The position numbers were made by a program, and so were the translations under genes. DNA of 58,862 nucleotides from assembly GCA_028277985.1 (NCBI GenBank), contig JANQFG010000121.1, positions 1 to 58,862 on the forward strand, given 5' to 3'. The number at the start of each line of letters is the position of its first letter. Position 1 is the first letter of the stretch. Of the stretch, positions 28,037-36,545 are shown one piece after another. The stretch comes from a bacterium (lineage in GTDB: Bacteria; Desulfobacterota; DSWW01). A model generated the notes under the pieces. It did not search any database, was not told where the DNA came from, and saw only the letters and a program-made list of their open reading frames with translations.

Positions 28037-28373
28037 ACTCGATCTCCCCTCAAGCTCAAGAAACGTACCTGCCCGGGTCTCACTCCAAAAGAAGAAGGTA
28101 CAAACGGAGAACAAAATTGTCAATTCCGGGAGTGGCAAAGAAAGGACCACGGTCTCTTTCACTTCTCCTCACGCGCACGGAAAAATCTAACGAATCCAAT
28201 CTCTTCTCACGGACGGGGGCCGCGCTGCACGTAGTCTTCATCAAGCGGACACAATGGGTTGCAGGCGGCCCTGGAGTTGTACGGTACCGTCCCGGGTTCC
28301 GGCTACGGTTTTCGCCGGACGACTTTGCCCGCATACTGATCTCAGCAGAGGGCTTCCAGCGCTATATGGGAGA

Positions 28374-28403
28374 GTAGACACGAGGGGGGGGACGGAGCCC
28401 AAG
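28374..28403. repeat. 30-base sequence shared with 38037-38065
   Basis: The segment starts GTAGACACGAGG and ends GACGGAGCCCAAG. It matches 38037-38065 except for one indel and one substitution. It lies in the 484-bp gap between the FN3 gene and the crotonase gene (28037-28520), in which I see no gene. Here there are no flanking inverted repeats, in contrast to the other copy. Confidence 0.6.
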
Positions 28404-28520
28404 GGAATCACAGACGGACCCTCTGAGAGCATCGAAGAACGTGACTCGCATGAAAGACAACGGTCTTTGGGTGATGCTCCGCGTTGCAGACGGCCCCGAG
28501 AATCACGAAGGACCGGCGGA

Positions 28521-29084
28521 CTAGGACAGGCGTTTCCGAAGCCGCACGATATATGCGGGAACGACGAGACAGAAGAAGATCCACCCGGCTGCCGCTGCAC
28601 GGCGGTCGAACGTAGGGATCGACGGGCTCAGTGCGGTCTGGCATCCACCACCGCCACCGGCGCTGTAGGTCGTCGGAGGCGGCGCGGTGTCGGGCACTCC
28701 GATCTTCTTCTCGTTCGAATAGGCGCTTTCGTTCCCGTCGTTATCGTAGGCAGTGATCGATACCCAGTATGTAAGGTTCTCATCGATGTTGCTCAGAACG
28801 TAGTGGACCTCCGGGTCCTGGACATCGTAGTCTCCGGGCCGCAGGTTCTCTTCGTACAGGTATTCGTCGAACCCGTTGTCATAGCGAGAAACCGGGCCGT
28901 AGTAGACATTGTATCCGGCTACGTCCGGTTCAGGCGGAAGGGACCAGACCATTGCTACATCCCGCGTGGCGGACGCGGCGAGATAGGTCTGGATCTCCAG
29001 GGTCAGGCTCACCAACAGGAAGATTGCGCAGAACACGGAGCCCTTCTTCAACAGGCTCCATAGGCGAAGTGCTTCGAGATGCAT
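28521..29084 (-). CDS. secreted fibronectin type III protein with C-terminal sorting-like tail
   Basis: 187 residues. A signal peptide with a long hydrophobic core (about residues 14-34) ends at TYLAAS. Then one FN3 domain: VAMVWSLPPEPDVAGYNVYYG ... YWVSITAYDNDGNESAYSNEKKI. After a Pro/Thr linker comes GGGGGC, a short spacer, a hydrophobic helix (AAAAGWIFFCLVVPAYIV) and the basic end RLRKRLS. A Gly-rich segment with Cys, a membrane helix and an Arg/Lys tail is the general plan of JDVT-, MYXO- and GlyGly-CTERM sorting signals. GGAGGAG lies 9 bases before the ATG. Upstream is the sigma-54 promoter at 29172-29191. Confidence 0.8.
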   Translation of the reverse strand: MHLEALRLWSLLKKGSVFCAIFLLVSLTLEIQTYLAASATRDVAMVWSLPPEPDVAGYNVYYGPVSRYDNGFDEYLYEENLRPGDYDVQDPEVHYVLSNIDENLTYWVSITAYDNDGNESAYSNEKKIGVPDTAPPPTTYSAGGGGGCQTALSPSIPTFDRRAAAAGWIFFCLVVPAYIVRLRKRLS

Positions 29085-29171
29085 TCTTTCAACTCCTCCG
29101 GGCCTCCCGATTCGTACTATCGGGGCGTCGAGAACTTGAGATGCAGGGTGTCGGTCGACTTCCTTGGTGGA

Positions 29172-29191
29172 GTTTGCAAGTCCTTTGCCAG
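29172..29191 (-). promoter_or_regulatory. sigma-54 (-24/-12) promoter for the FN3 protein gene
   Basis: On the minus strand the sequence CTGGCAAAGGACTTGCAAAC has TGGCA (-24, 29190) and TTGCA (-12) with GG and GC exactly 12 bases apart from first to first, the canonical spacing, ending in TTGCAAA. The start of transcription would be about 29164, about 80 bases before the FN3 ATG. Upstream lies an AT-rich tract (29224-29290) and a 10-base palindrome CCGGGCCCGG (29294-29303). Three sigma-54 activator genes are next door. Confidence 0.75.
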
Positions 29192-29356
29192 GAATCCGAC
29201 TTCAGTACAGACACAAGCATCTAGAGTGTAATTATTACTATAATTAAATAGTTAGAAATACAATATGAAGTAAAACATTCAATTTTCTGGACACCGGGCC
29301 CGGGCCATTTCGTAATCGAGAGTCCGCTATTGTCACGGTCCGAGGGTTTCTCAGGG

Positions 29357-30745
29357 TTACTTGTTCTTTACCCAGTTCGGGTTTCGAATGCCGAATTTCT
29401 GGATCTTGTAATGCATCACCCGCCTCGACACGCCCAGGTACTGGGCCGCCTCTTTCTGGACCCAGTTCGCCTTTTCCAGGGCCTCGAGAATGAGCTTCTT
29501 CTCCATCTCGACGAGGGGGATCCCGCCTTCGGGCATGTGGAACTTCTCGACGTTGTTCAAGGGCTCCATGCCGTCGGTCCCGTGCAGGGAGAGATCGTCC
29601 GGCCGGATCCAATCCTGCTCGCTGAGAAGAACGGACCGTTCGAGTGTATTGCGGAGCTCACGAATGTTGCCCGGCCATTCGTACTCCTGCAGGAGTGCCT
29701 CCGCCTCTGCCGTGAACCCGGTCGCCTTCTTGCTCATCTCTCCTGAAAAGCGGCGGAGAAAGTAGTTTGCAAGGGGCAGGATGTCCTCCCTCCGCTCCCG
29801 CAGGGGAGGAATGGATAGATTCACGACGTTCAGCCGGTAGTAGAGGTCGTCCCGAAATGACTTGGCCACGATCTCTTCCCTGAGGTCCTTGTTGGAGGCG
29901 CTGATCACCCGCACATCGACCTTGATGGTCTTCGTGCCCCCCACCCTTTCGAACTCCTGTTCCTGAAGGACCCGGAGGACCTTCGCCTGTGTACTCGGGC
30001 TCATATCCGCGATCTCATCCAGGAAGATCGTTCCGAAGTTCGCCTGCTCGAATCGCCCGATTCGCTGCTTGTCCGCACCGGTGAACGCCCCCTTCTCGTG
30101 CCCGAACAGCTCGCTCTCGAGCAGTGTATCCTGGAGAGCCGCACAGTTGACCTTGATGAAGGGTTTTTCGCTTCGACCGCTGTTGTAGTGCACAGCGCCT
30201 GCAATCAGCTCCTTGCCCGTGCCGGTTTCCCCTTCGATCAGGATGGAGGCATTGCTGTAGGCCACCTTCTTGACGACCGAGAGAACCTTCTTCAAGGCCT
30301 GGCTGTCGCCGATGATGTCATCGAACCGATAGATCAGGTCCTGCGTTCGTCGCAGATAGAAATTCGCGCCCAGCAGGCTTCGGTACTCCTGGAGGCGCTG
30401 GAGCGCAATCTGCAGCTCTTTTTCCACGCAGGGCTTCTTGATGTAACCGTCCGCACCTTCTTCCATCGCTTCCAACGCGGTAGGCAGTTGATCCGGGTGG
30501 ACGAGGCAAATCACGATCCCGAAAGAGTGGGCTTTCTTCGCGTGTCGGACCAACTCGACCGTCTGGTCCCCTTCCGGTTTCACTTCCAGAATCAGGCCGT
30601 CGAAGATTTCCTGGTCCAGGCTCTGCCGGCACCCGTCCTCGTCGGGTACCCATTTCACCGCATGGCCCTGGCTCTCCAGGAATTCCTGGATGCCCTTTCC
30701 GAGAGATCCCTCCGGATGCATGAATAGAATCTTTAGACTGGCCAT
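29357..30745 (-). CDS. sigma-54-dependent activator with degenerate receiver domain (NtrC family)
   Basis: 462 residues: receiver-like domain (1-120), AAA+ domain (140-380) and Fis-type helix-turn-helix (about 430-460). The AAA+ part is complete: GETGTGKEL (172-180), GAFTGA (219-224) and the IFLDEIADM Walker B. The receiver is not: the usual acidic pair after strand 1 reads HP (residues 10-11, ILFMHPEG), the phospho-acceptor Asp is Glu54 (LILEVKPEG) and only the conserved Lys104 of KKP remains. It cannot be phosphorylated in the normal way; Glu may mimic the active state. It is separated from the upstream two regulators by 203 bases and sits next to the sigma-54 promoter. Confidence 0.9.
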   Translation of the reverse strand: MASLKILFMHPEGSLGKGIQEFLESQGHAVKWVPDEDGCRQSLDQEIFDGLILEVKPEGDQTVELVRHAKKAHSFGIVICLVHPDQLPTALEAMEEGADGYIKKPCVEKELQIALQRLQEYRSLLGANFYLRRTQDLIYRFDDIIGDSQALKKVLSVVKKVAYSNASILIEGETGTGKELIAGAVHYNSGRSEKPFIKVNCAALQDTLLESELFGHEKGAFTGADKQRIGRFEQANFGTIFLDEIADMSPSTQAKVLRVLQEQEFERVGGTKTIKVDVRVISASNKDLREEIVAKSFRDDLYYRLNVVNLSIPPLRERREDILPLANYFLRRFSGEMSKKATGFTAEAEALLQEYEWPGNIRELRNTLERSVLLSEQDWIRPDDLSLHGTDGMEPLNNVEKFHMPEGGIPLVEMEKKLILEALEKANWVQKEAAQYLGVSRRVMHYKIQKFGIRNPNWVKNK

Positions 30746-30948
30746 TCCGATTCGATTCCTCAGATGGTGGTTCGTTTGGCTTCGAGAAGGCAGCGGAGGT
30801 GTTCCGTCCGCAGCGAGACGTGTTTCATCGACTTCTACTACTTGTTCGGATTTAATGGGGGATTACTTAAGATTGGGGGGAAGAAAATCCTGGGGTGCCT
30901 CACTCCGGAGGGCCTGGTGCCGGCTCCGGAAATCCATGCGGCAGGGCT

Positions 30949-32409
30949 CTACCGCTCCAGACCGGTCTCTTTGATCTTGTACAGGAGGGCCTTGTAGCTG
31001 ATCTGCAGGCGTTCTGCAGCCTCTTTCCTGTTCCAGCAGGTCTGCTGCAGGACCGTTCCGATCACCTCACGCTCAGCCCGCCGGATCGCCTCTTTGCTGA
31101 AGGCCTTCAGGGAATAGCGATCCAGATTCTGTTTGATCAGCTCATCCAGGCCCGGTTCCTTTCCCTGGATTTCAGACTGTTTTCCGTCGCATTTCTTCTG
31201 CAATTCCTGGCACACAGCCTGGTCGCTGTCGAGGATCACGATCTTCTTCATGCAGTTTTCGAGTTCCCTGACATTGCCCGGCCAGTGATAGCGTTGAAAT
31301 GCATCGAGCAAGTCGGTCGAGAGCCGGGGTGCCTTCCGCTTGAATTCCCGCGTGAATTTCTTCAGGAAATACTCGACGAGGACCGGGATTTCCTCTTTCC
31401 TCTCCCGAAGGGGGGGCACCTGTATGTTCACCACATTGAGACGATAGAACAGGTCCTCCCGAAAGGTCCCCTGGGCAACGCTCTCGGACAGGTTCTGGTT
31501 GGTGGCTGCGACGATCCGTACGTCCACCCGGATGTCCTGCTTTCCTCCCAGATGGGTGAACTGCTTGTCCTGCAGGACCTGCAGAAGCTTCGCCTGGAGG
31601 GAAGGCATCATTTCGCTGATTTCGTCCAGGAAGATGGTGCCGCCGTCGGCCAGCTCGAACTTGCCCGGTTTGCGGCTCGAGGCGTCGGTGAAGGCCCCTT
31701 TCTCGTACCCGAACATCTCGCTCTCGAGCAGCGGCTCGGGCAGGGCGGCACAGTTCACCTTCAGGAAGGGCCTGTCCCTCCTGGCGGAGAGGGTGTAGAT
31801 GGCGCGGGCTACCAACTCCTTTCCGGTACCGCTTTCTCCCTGAATCAGCAAGGTGATATCCGTATCCGCCACCTGCTCCACGATGGCCTGGATCTCCTTC
31901 ATCTTCTCACTGTTCTGGAAGAGCCGGTTGAACTCCGCCTTTCGCTTGATCTCTTCTCTGAGAAACTTCGCTTCATCGATCAGATCCCGCCGGTCCATCT
32001 GCTTTCCTACCGTAGCGAGCAATTCCTCCTGATCGAACGGCTTGTGCAGAAAATCCATCGCGCCCATCTTCATCGTGGTCACGACCGCCTTGGCGAGGCC
32101 GTCGCTGCTCATCATCACGATGTAGGTATCCTCGGACATCCGCTTCATCTGTTGAAGCGTCTCCAGGCCGTCTTTACCCGGCAGATGAAGATCCAGGAAG
32201 ACGATTGCCGGGCGGACCGCGCGGAGCAGACGAATCGCCTTCTCCCCCGTATCCGCACAGAAGACCTCGTATCCGAACCTGGCGAGGAGCTCGCGCATGT
32301 AGACGAGCAGGCTGTTGTCGCCGTCGGCAATCAGGATCTTGCTGTTCTTCGTTTCTTCCATGTCCGGAGCTTCGGGTCCGGTCGCAGCATGTGTTCTCAC
32401 AACTGGCAT
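30949..32409 (-). CDS. sigma-54-dependent response regulator, GAFTDA variant
   Basis: 486 residues from the ATG at 32409 (alternative ATG at 32361; neither has a good ribosome site). The first overlaps the stop of the upstream gene by 13 bases, so translation is probably coupled. The receiver has Asp73 (FLDLHLPG), Lys123 and an acidic DGD pair. In the AAA+ domain GESGTGKEL, IFLDEISEM and other motifs are intact, but the sigma-54 contact loop reads GAFTDA (238-243) instead of GAFTGA. A C-terminal Fis-type helix-turn-helix ends ISYKALLYKIKETGLER. The GAFTDA form occurs in other bacterial activators. Confidence 0.9.
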   Translation of the reverse strand: MPVVRTHAATGPEAPDMEETKNSKILIADGDNSLLVYMRELLARFGYEVFCADTGEKAIRLLRAVRPAIVFLDLHLPGKDGLETLQQMKRMSEDTYIVMMSSDGLAKAVVTTMKMGAMDFLHKPFDQEELLATVGKQMDRRDLIDEAKFLREEIKRKAEFNRLFQNSEKMKEIQAIVEQVADTDITLLIQGESGTGKELVARAIYTLSARRDRPFLKVNCAALPEPLLESEMFGYEKGAFTDASSRKPGKFELADGGTIFLDEISEMMPSLQAKLLQVLQDKQFTHLGGKQDIRVDVRIVAATNQNLSESVAQGTFREDLFYRLNVVNIQVPPLRERKEEIPVLVEYFLKKFTREFKRKAPRLSTDLLDAFQRYHWPGNVRELENCMKKIVILDSDQAVCQELQKKCDGKQSEIQGKEPGLDELIKQNLDRYSLKAFSKEAIRRAEREVIGTVLQQTCWNRKEAAERLQISYKALLYKIKETGLER

Positions 32410-33785
32410 TCCTTGATCTTGTAAAGGAGCGCTTTGTAGCTGATCTGCAGAATCTCCGCCGCCTTCCTCTTGTTTCCCTTCGTGTGCTGAAGAACCCTGG
32501 AGATCAACACCCCTTCCGCAAACTGGGCGACCTTCTTGTCGATCGCCTTGAGGGAAATCGTTTTCCCTTCTTCGACCAGCCCGGTGAGATCCAGATCGAG
32601 ATCCTGTTCCACCGGCAGGCTGGAGCCGTCCGCCAATTCGTTCAGGATGATCTTCTCATCCCGAAGGACCACGTACCGCTTGATCATGTTCTCCAGTTCC
32701 CGGACATTGCCCGGCCAATCGTGACGCAGGAAGGCATCCATGAGGGCATCGGGCAGGCGGGACACTTTCTTGTTGAACTGGCGAGAGAACCTCCTGGTGA
32801 AGAGGTCGGCGAAAATCGCGATTTCCTCCTTCCGCTCCCTCAGGGGCGGGATGTGGAGGCTGATCACGTTGAGGCGGTAATAGAGATCCTCCCGGAACGT
32901 CTGCTGTGCCGCCATCGCCTCGAGATCCTTGTTCGTGGCCACCAGAACCCGAACATGCACCCGGATGTTCTGCTGCCCTCCAAGGCGGGCGAATTCACCG
33001 TCCTGGAGCACCTGGAGGAGCTTCGCCTGGGTGGCCAGACTCATCTCGCCGATTTCGTCCAGGAAGATGGTCCCACGCTGGGCCAGCTCGAATTTACCGG
33101 GTTTGGACTTGGTCGCGCCGGTGAAAGCCCCCTTCTCGTAGCCGAAGAGCTCACTCTCGAGGAGCTCGTGGGGAAGGGCCGCACAATTCACCTTGACGAA
33201 GGGGGCCTCCGCCCGGGGAGACATCTGGTGGATCCTTCTGGCCACCACCTCCTTGCCTACCCCGCTCTCCCCATGAACGAGCACGGTCACATCCGTTTCC
33301 GCCACCTGGCGGACGACCTCGAGAATCTCCATCATCTTCGCGCTGTGGAAAACGCCGGTCTCTTGCTCCTCCTTGTGAAGAAGCGTGCGCAACCGCTTGA
33401 TTTCGTCTACCAGATCCGCCTTCTCGAACACGTTCCGAATGGCAATCTCGAGCTCTTCCGTCTCAAAGGGCTTGACGAGATAGTCGCTCGCCCCGAATCG
33501 CATCGCCTCCACGATAGTCTGGGTCTGGTCCACGCCGGTCAGCATGATGATCGGCAGGTCCTCCTGGATCTCCCTCACCTTCTTCAGCACCTCAATGCCG
33601 CTCATTCCCTCCATGATGATGTCGAGAATGATCATGGAGGGGGCAAGGCCGTTCTCCAGGGCCGCAATCGCCTCCTCCCCGGATGCAAAACAGGTCACAC
33701 GATAGCCGATCGCTTCGAGCAGAGTCGTCAGGTAGCTCCGAAAGCTCTTATCGTCGTCGATCACCGCCAGGTGGTTCCGGCTCAT
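32397..33785 (-). CDS. sigma-54-dependent response regulator, canonical
   Basis: 462 residues. Receiver with DDD (10-12), phospho-acceptor Asp55 (IILDIIMEG) and Lys105; AAA+ domain with GESGVGKEV, GAFTGA (219-224) and IFLDEIGEM; C-terminal Fis-type helix-turn-helix ending ISYKALLYKIKECQL. The C-terminal helix almost repeats that of the 30949-32409 protein, so both may recognise the same or related sites (inference). The start codon overlaps the histidine kinase stop as ATGA. It is the cognate partner of the kinase by position. Confidence 0.93.
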   Translation of the reverse strand: MSRNHLAVIDDDKSFRSYLTTLLEAIGYRVTCFASGEEAIAALENGLAPSMIILDIIMEGMSGIEVLKKVREIQEDLPIIMLTGVDQTQTIVEAMRFGASDYLVKPFETEELEIAIRNVFEKADLVDEIKRLRTLLHKEEQETGVFHSAKMMEILEVVRQVAETDVTVLVHGESGVGKEVVARRIHQMSPRAEAPFVKVNCAALPHELLESELFGYEKGAFTGATKSKPGKFELAQRGTIFLDEIGEMSLATQAKLLQVLQDGEFARLGGQQNIRVHVRVLVATNKDLEAMAAQQTFREDLYYRLNVISLHIPPLRERKEEIAIFADLFTRRFSRQFNKKVSRLPDALMDAFLRHDWPGNVRELENMIKRYVVLRDEKIILNELADGSSLPVEQDLDLDLTGLVEEGKTISLKAIDKKVAQFAEGVLISRVLQHTKGNKRKAAEILQISYKALLYKIKECQL

Positions 33786-35701
33786 GCTGACAGATTCCTC
33801 TCGTCACTCACGTGTCCGCTCAGTGGAAAGGGAAGCGTAAACAGGAACGTTGCACCCTCCCCCTTCTTGCTCTCCGCCCAGATCCGGCCGCCGTGGGCCT
33901 CTACGATCTTCTTGGAAATGGCCAGCCCGAGCCCCGCACCCTTCGGGTGTGAGGGTCCTGCCTCCTGGGACAAGAAGGGCTGGTAGTCTTTGAAAATCTT
34001 CCCCATCATCGAGGGGGACAGGCCGACACCGTTGTCGGAAATGGCGATCTCGAGAAATCCGCTTCCGTTCCGCGCCCGTTCCCGCGCAGACAGGGTAATG
34101 ACGCCTCCCGAGGGAGTGAACTTGATCGCATTGCTGATCAGGTTTACCAGCACCTGTTCGACTCGATCCGGGTCATGGATGATCAGGACGGGTGCGTCCG
34201 GAACGTCGAGCATCAACTCGATCTCTTCCCGGTCCGCGATCAGCTTCATCTGTCGGTAGACACGTCTGAGCAGCCCCAGGACATCGCTCTGCTGGTTCTG
34301 GAGCTTGAGCTGACCGGACTCGATTCGGCTGAAATCGAGCATTTCGTTTACGATGTTGAGAAGCCTTTCGCAACTCTGGACCGATTCATCCAGGATTCTC
34401 TTCTGCTCCGGGTTCAACTCTCCGGTCTTCTCCTGAAGGAGAAAACGATTGTACCCCATGATGATGTTCAGGGGAGTGCGGATCTCATGGGTTGCAACCG
34501 CCAGAAAATGGGTCTTCGTCCGGTTGATCTCATCCAGACGCTCATTGGTTGCCAGAAGCTCTTCGTTCCGATTGAGCAGGTCCGCTCGAGCCTCTCGGAG
34601 GCGAAGGTTGGTCGTGGTCAATTCCTCGGCCTGGCGCTGCAGGTGCTCCTGCATCTGCTTCTCTTTGATCGCATCCCGAAAGAAGATCAGCGTATGCTCA
34701 CCCGCCCCCGGCAACGAATGGCGCTCCACGGACAGGGCCCTCTTGTGCCCGGCGGGTGTCTGATAAGGGAAATTGTATCGACTCAGGCCCTCCCCCCGGG
34801 GCGCGCTCACCTTGCGCATTCTTCGGATCCGTTCGATCCACGCGTCCGGCACGATGTCGCTGAAACAGAGCGAAAGAAGCCTTTCTCTCTCGATACCCAG
34901 CAGATCGATGGCCCTGGGATTCGCCTCCCGGATCCTGTCCTCCTTGTCGAGCAGCAACACCCCGATGGGTCCCGCGAGGAACAACTCTTCGTGCAGGTCG
35001 GATCTTCGCCGGCTCACCTGCGCCGACCGGGGCCCGGCTTCCTGGCTCTCTTCGGCAACGGGCCGGTCGGGGAGTCCGGCGCTGTACATTCTCTGCAAGG
35101 CGCTGAGGACGATCCTGACCAGGAGCTGGCATATCCGAACCTCCCGGATGGTGAACCCCTCCTCGGACATCTGCTTCCGGATCAGCAGCACCCCGAAAAC
35201 GAGCTCCTGGAAGACCAGCGGAAGGACCATGATGGACACATCCTTGATGCGGCTCATCTGATCCTTCTTGAGCGAATGCATCAGGGGATCTGCCGAGGGG
35301 TTCTCGACGACTGTGATCTTGCCCGTCTGCAGGGACCTGAGAATCTCCGGATAGTCACCCAGCGAGATGGTGACTCCTTCGAAATCCGGATCCTCGTGTG
35401 AAATGGCCACCGTCCCTGTCTCGTCCTCCCGGTCGAGCAGGATCATGGAACAATGGGAAACCTCAAGAATCTCCGTAATCTTCTTCACCAGGGAGTGGAG
35501 GGCAAGCCGCGGACTGAGAATGGTCGAGAAGGCCTGGATCATCTCGAGAACACGGATCAGGTCCCGCTTCTGGAGGCTGTAGAGGATGCTCTCAAAGGCC
35601 TCCAAGGGACCGATCGAATCCGGAGGCTCGGCCGTGGCGAAACTGCCGAAACGATCGCCGAGGGATCGCGCAAGAGTCTTCTGAATCAACCCATCGTCCA
35701 T
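33782..35701 (-). CDS. soluble sensor histidine kinase (GAF-PAS-HisKA-HATPase)
   Basis: 639 residues with no membrane segment. A GAF-like domain lies at about 55-205, a PAS domain at 235-345, a coiled coil at 346-395, the phospho-acceptor His405 in VATHEIRTPLN, and a HATPase domain with ISNAIKFTPSGG, DNGVGLSP and GAGLGLAISKKI. The input must be cytoplasmic. It overlaps the canonical regulator by 4 bases. A 258-base gap (35702-35959) separates it from the DUF151 gene. I see no convincing promoter boxes there. The ATG has only a weak AAAGGCGG site. Confidence 0.92.
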   Translation of the reverse strand: MDDGLIQKTLARSLGDRFGSFATAEPPDSIGPLEAFESILYSLQKRDLIRVLEMIQAFSTILSPRLALHSLVKKITEILEVSHCSMILLDREDETGTVAISHEDPDFEGVTISLGDYPEILRSLQTGKITVVENPSADPLMHSLKKDQMSRIKDVSIMVLPLVFQELVFGVLLIRKQMSEEGFTIREVRICQLLVRIVLSALQRMYSAGLPDRPVAEESQEAGPRSAQVSRRRSDLHEELFLAGPIGVLLLDKEDRIREANPRAIDLLGIERERLLSLCFSDIVPDAWIERIRRMRKVSAPRGEGLSRYNFPYQTPAGHKRALSVERHSLPGAGEHTLIFFRDAIKEKQMQEHLQRQAEELTTTNLRLREARADLLNRNEELLATNERLDEINRTKTHFLAVATHEIRTPLNIIMGYNRFLLQEKTGELNPEQKRILDESVQSCERLLNIVNEMLDFSRIESGQLKLQNQQSDVLGLLRRVYRQMKLIADREEIELMLDVPDAPVLIIHDPDRVEQVLVNLISNAIKFTPSGGVITLSARERARNGSGFLEIAISDNGVGLSPSMMGKIFKDYQPFLSQEAGPSHPKGAGLGLAISKKIVEAHGGRIWAESKKGEGATFLFTLPFPLSGHVSDERNLSA

Positions 35702-35959
35702 GGAAGAAGGCCGCCTTTTTGCTCGTCATTCGGGGACTCTGACCGTCTCTTAATGATCTATCGGCTCCATGTGGGAAAAAATTTACCATTTTTTACAGAG
35801 AAAGAGAACGAAAAATCCCTTATTCCCGGGCCTCTCTCACGAAAGGGGAGTAAACTTTTGGAGTGCTGTCCCTAGAAAGGGTGCAGGAAGGGCAGGAATT
35901 CGAGGCGGGCCCTGGATTTCCGCCCCAAATTCAAACGGGTAGGCTTCCGGGGAAGGCCC

Positions 35960-36463
35960 TCACATCTTGTACTTGCCAAAGGCCTCGGGCGAGAGGTTTT
36001 CGAGGATCTCCGTCCACTTGTCCCGGTCCTCCGGGGTGACCATCCCCTCCTCCGCCTTGCTCGCGTCGATATGCCGGGATTTGTTGAGAACCTCCTCGTC
36101 CACGAAGATGGGTGACTCGGTCCTCAAGGCGAGAGCGATGGCATCACTCGGGCGGGAATCCACGGGCAGGACCTCGTCTCCGACGATCAGGTGCAGGATG
36201 GCGAAATAGGTATTGTCTTTCAGGTCGGTGATCTCGACTTTGTCCAGGTTCACTTGCAGCTCATCCAACACATTTCGCAGCAGATCGTGGGTCATGGGCC
36301 TTGCCAGATCGATCTTCTCCAGCTGGGTCGCTATGGCGCTCGCCTCGGCAATACCGATCCAGATGGGCAGCGCGTTTTCCCCGGTACTGTCCTTCAGGAT
36401 GACAATCGGCATCTTGGTCATGGGATCGAGCGTGATCCCGGCAACCTTCATTTCGATGAACAT
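35960..36463 (-). CDS. bifunctional nuclease family protein (DUF151)
   Basis: A start at the ATG at 36463 (MFIEMKVAGITLD) gives 167 residues, with GGAG 7 bases upstream; the earlier ATG at 36469 is one base from it. The core VDSRPSDAIALALRTESPIFVDEEVL is the BFN/DUF151 signature, and IWIGIAEASAIATQLEK precedes it. Plant BFN proteins have nuclease activity; bacterial members are often near miaB or heat-shock genes and their role is uncertain. It follows miaB by 82 bases. Confidence 0.85.
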   Translation of the reverse strand: MFIEMKVAGITLDPMTKMPIVILKDSTGENALPIWIGIAEASAIATQLEKIDLARPMTHDLLRNVLDELQVNLDKVEITDLKDNTYFAILHLIVGDEVLPVDSRPSDAIALALRTESPIFVDEEVLNKSRHIDASKAEEGMVTPEDRDKWTEILENLSPEAFGKYKM

Positions 36464-36545
36464 GTCCATTCTCCAATCATCGAGGAGACTCTCGATTCTC
36501 TCATCATTATTAGCTGCCCGTGTCATCTGTTGTCAAGAAACATCT

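Noticed and set aside
28254..29063. Plus-strand frame of 269 codons across the FN3 gene and the gap
   Set aside because: It runs antisense to FN3 and across the repeat segment; Arg/Gly-rich composition and no ribosome site.
30895..32424. Long plus-strand open frame (509 codons) opposite the second NtrC-type regulator
   Set aside because: It is the antisense of a clear AAA+ gene, has no ribosome site and no domain; high GC with third-position bias creates such frames.
32205..33986. Plus-strand frame of 593 codons opposite the third regulator
   Set aside because: Antisense shadow of a complete regulator gene; the sequence has no recognisable fold.
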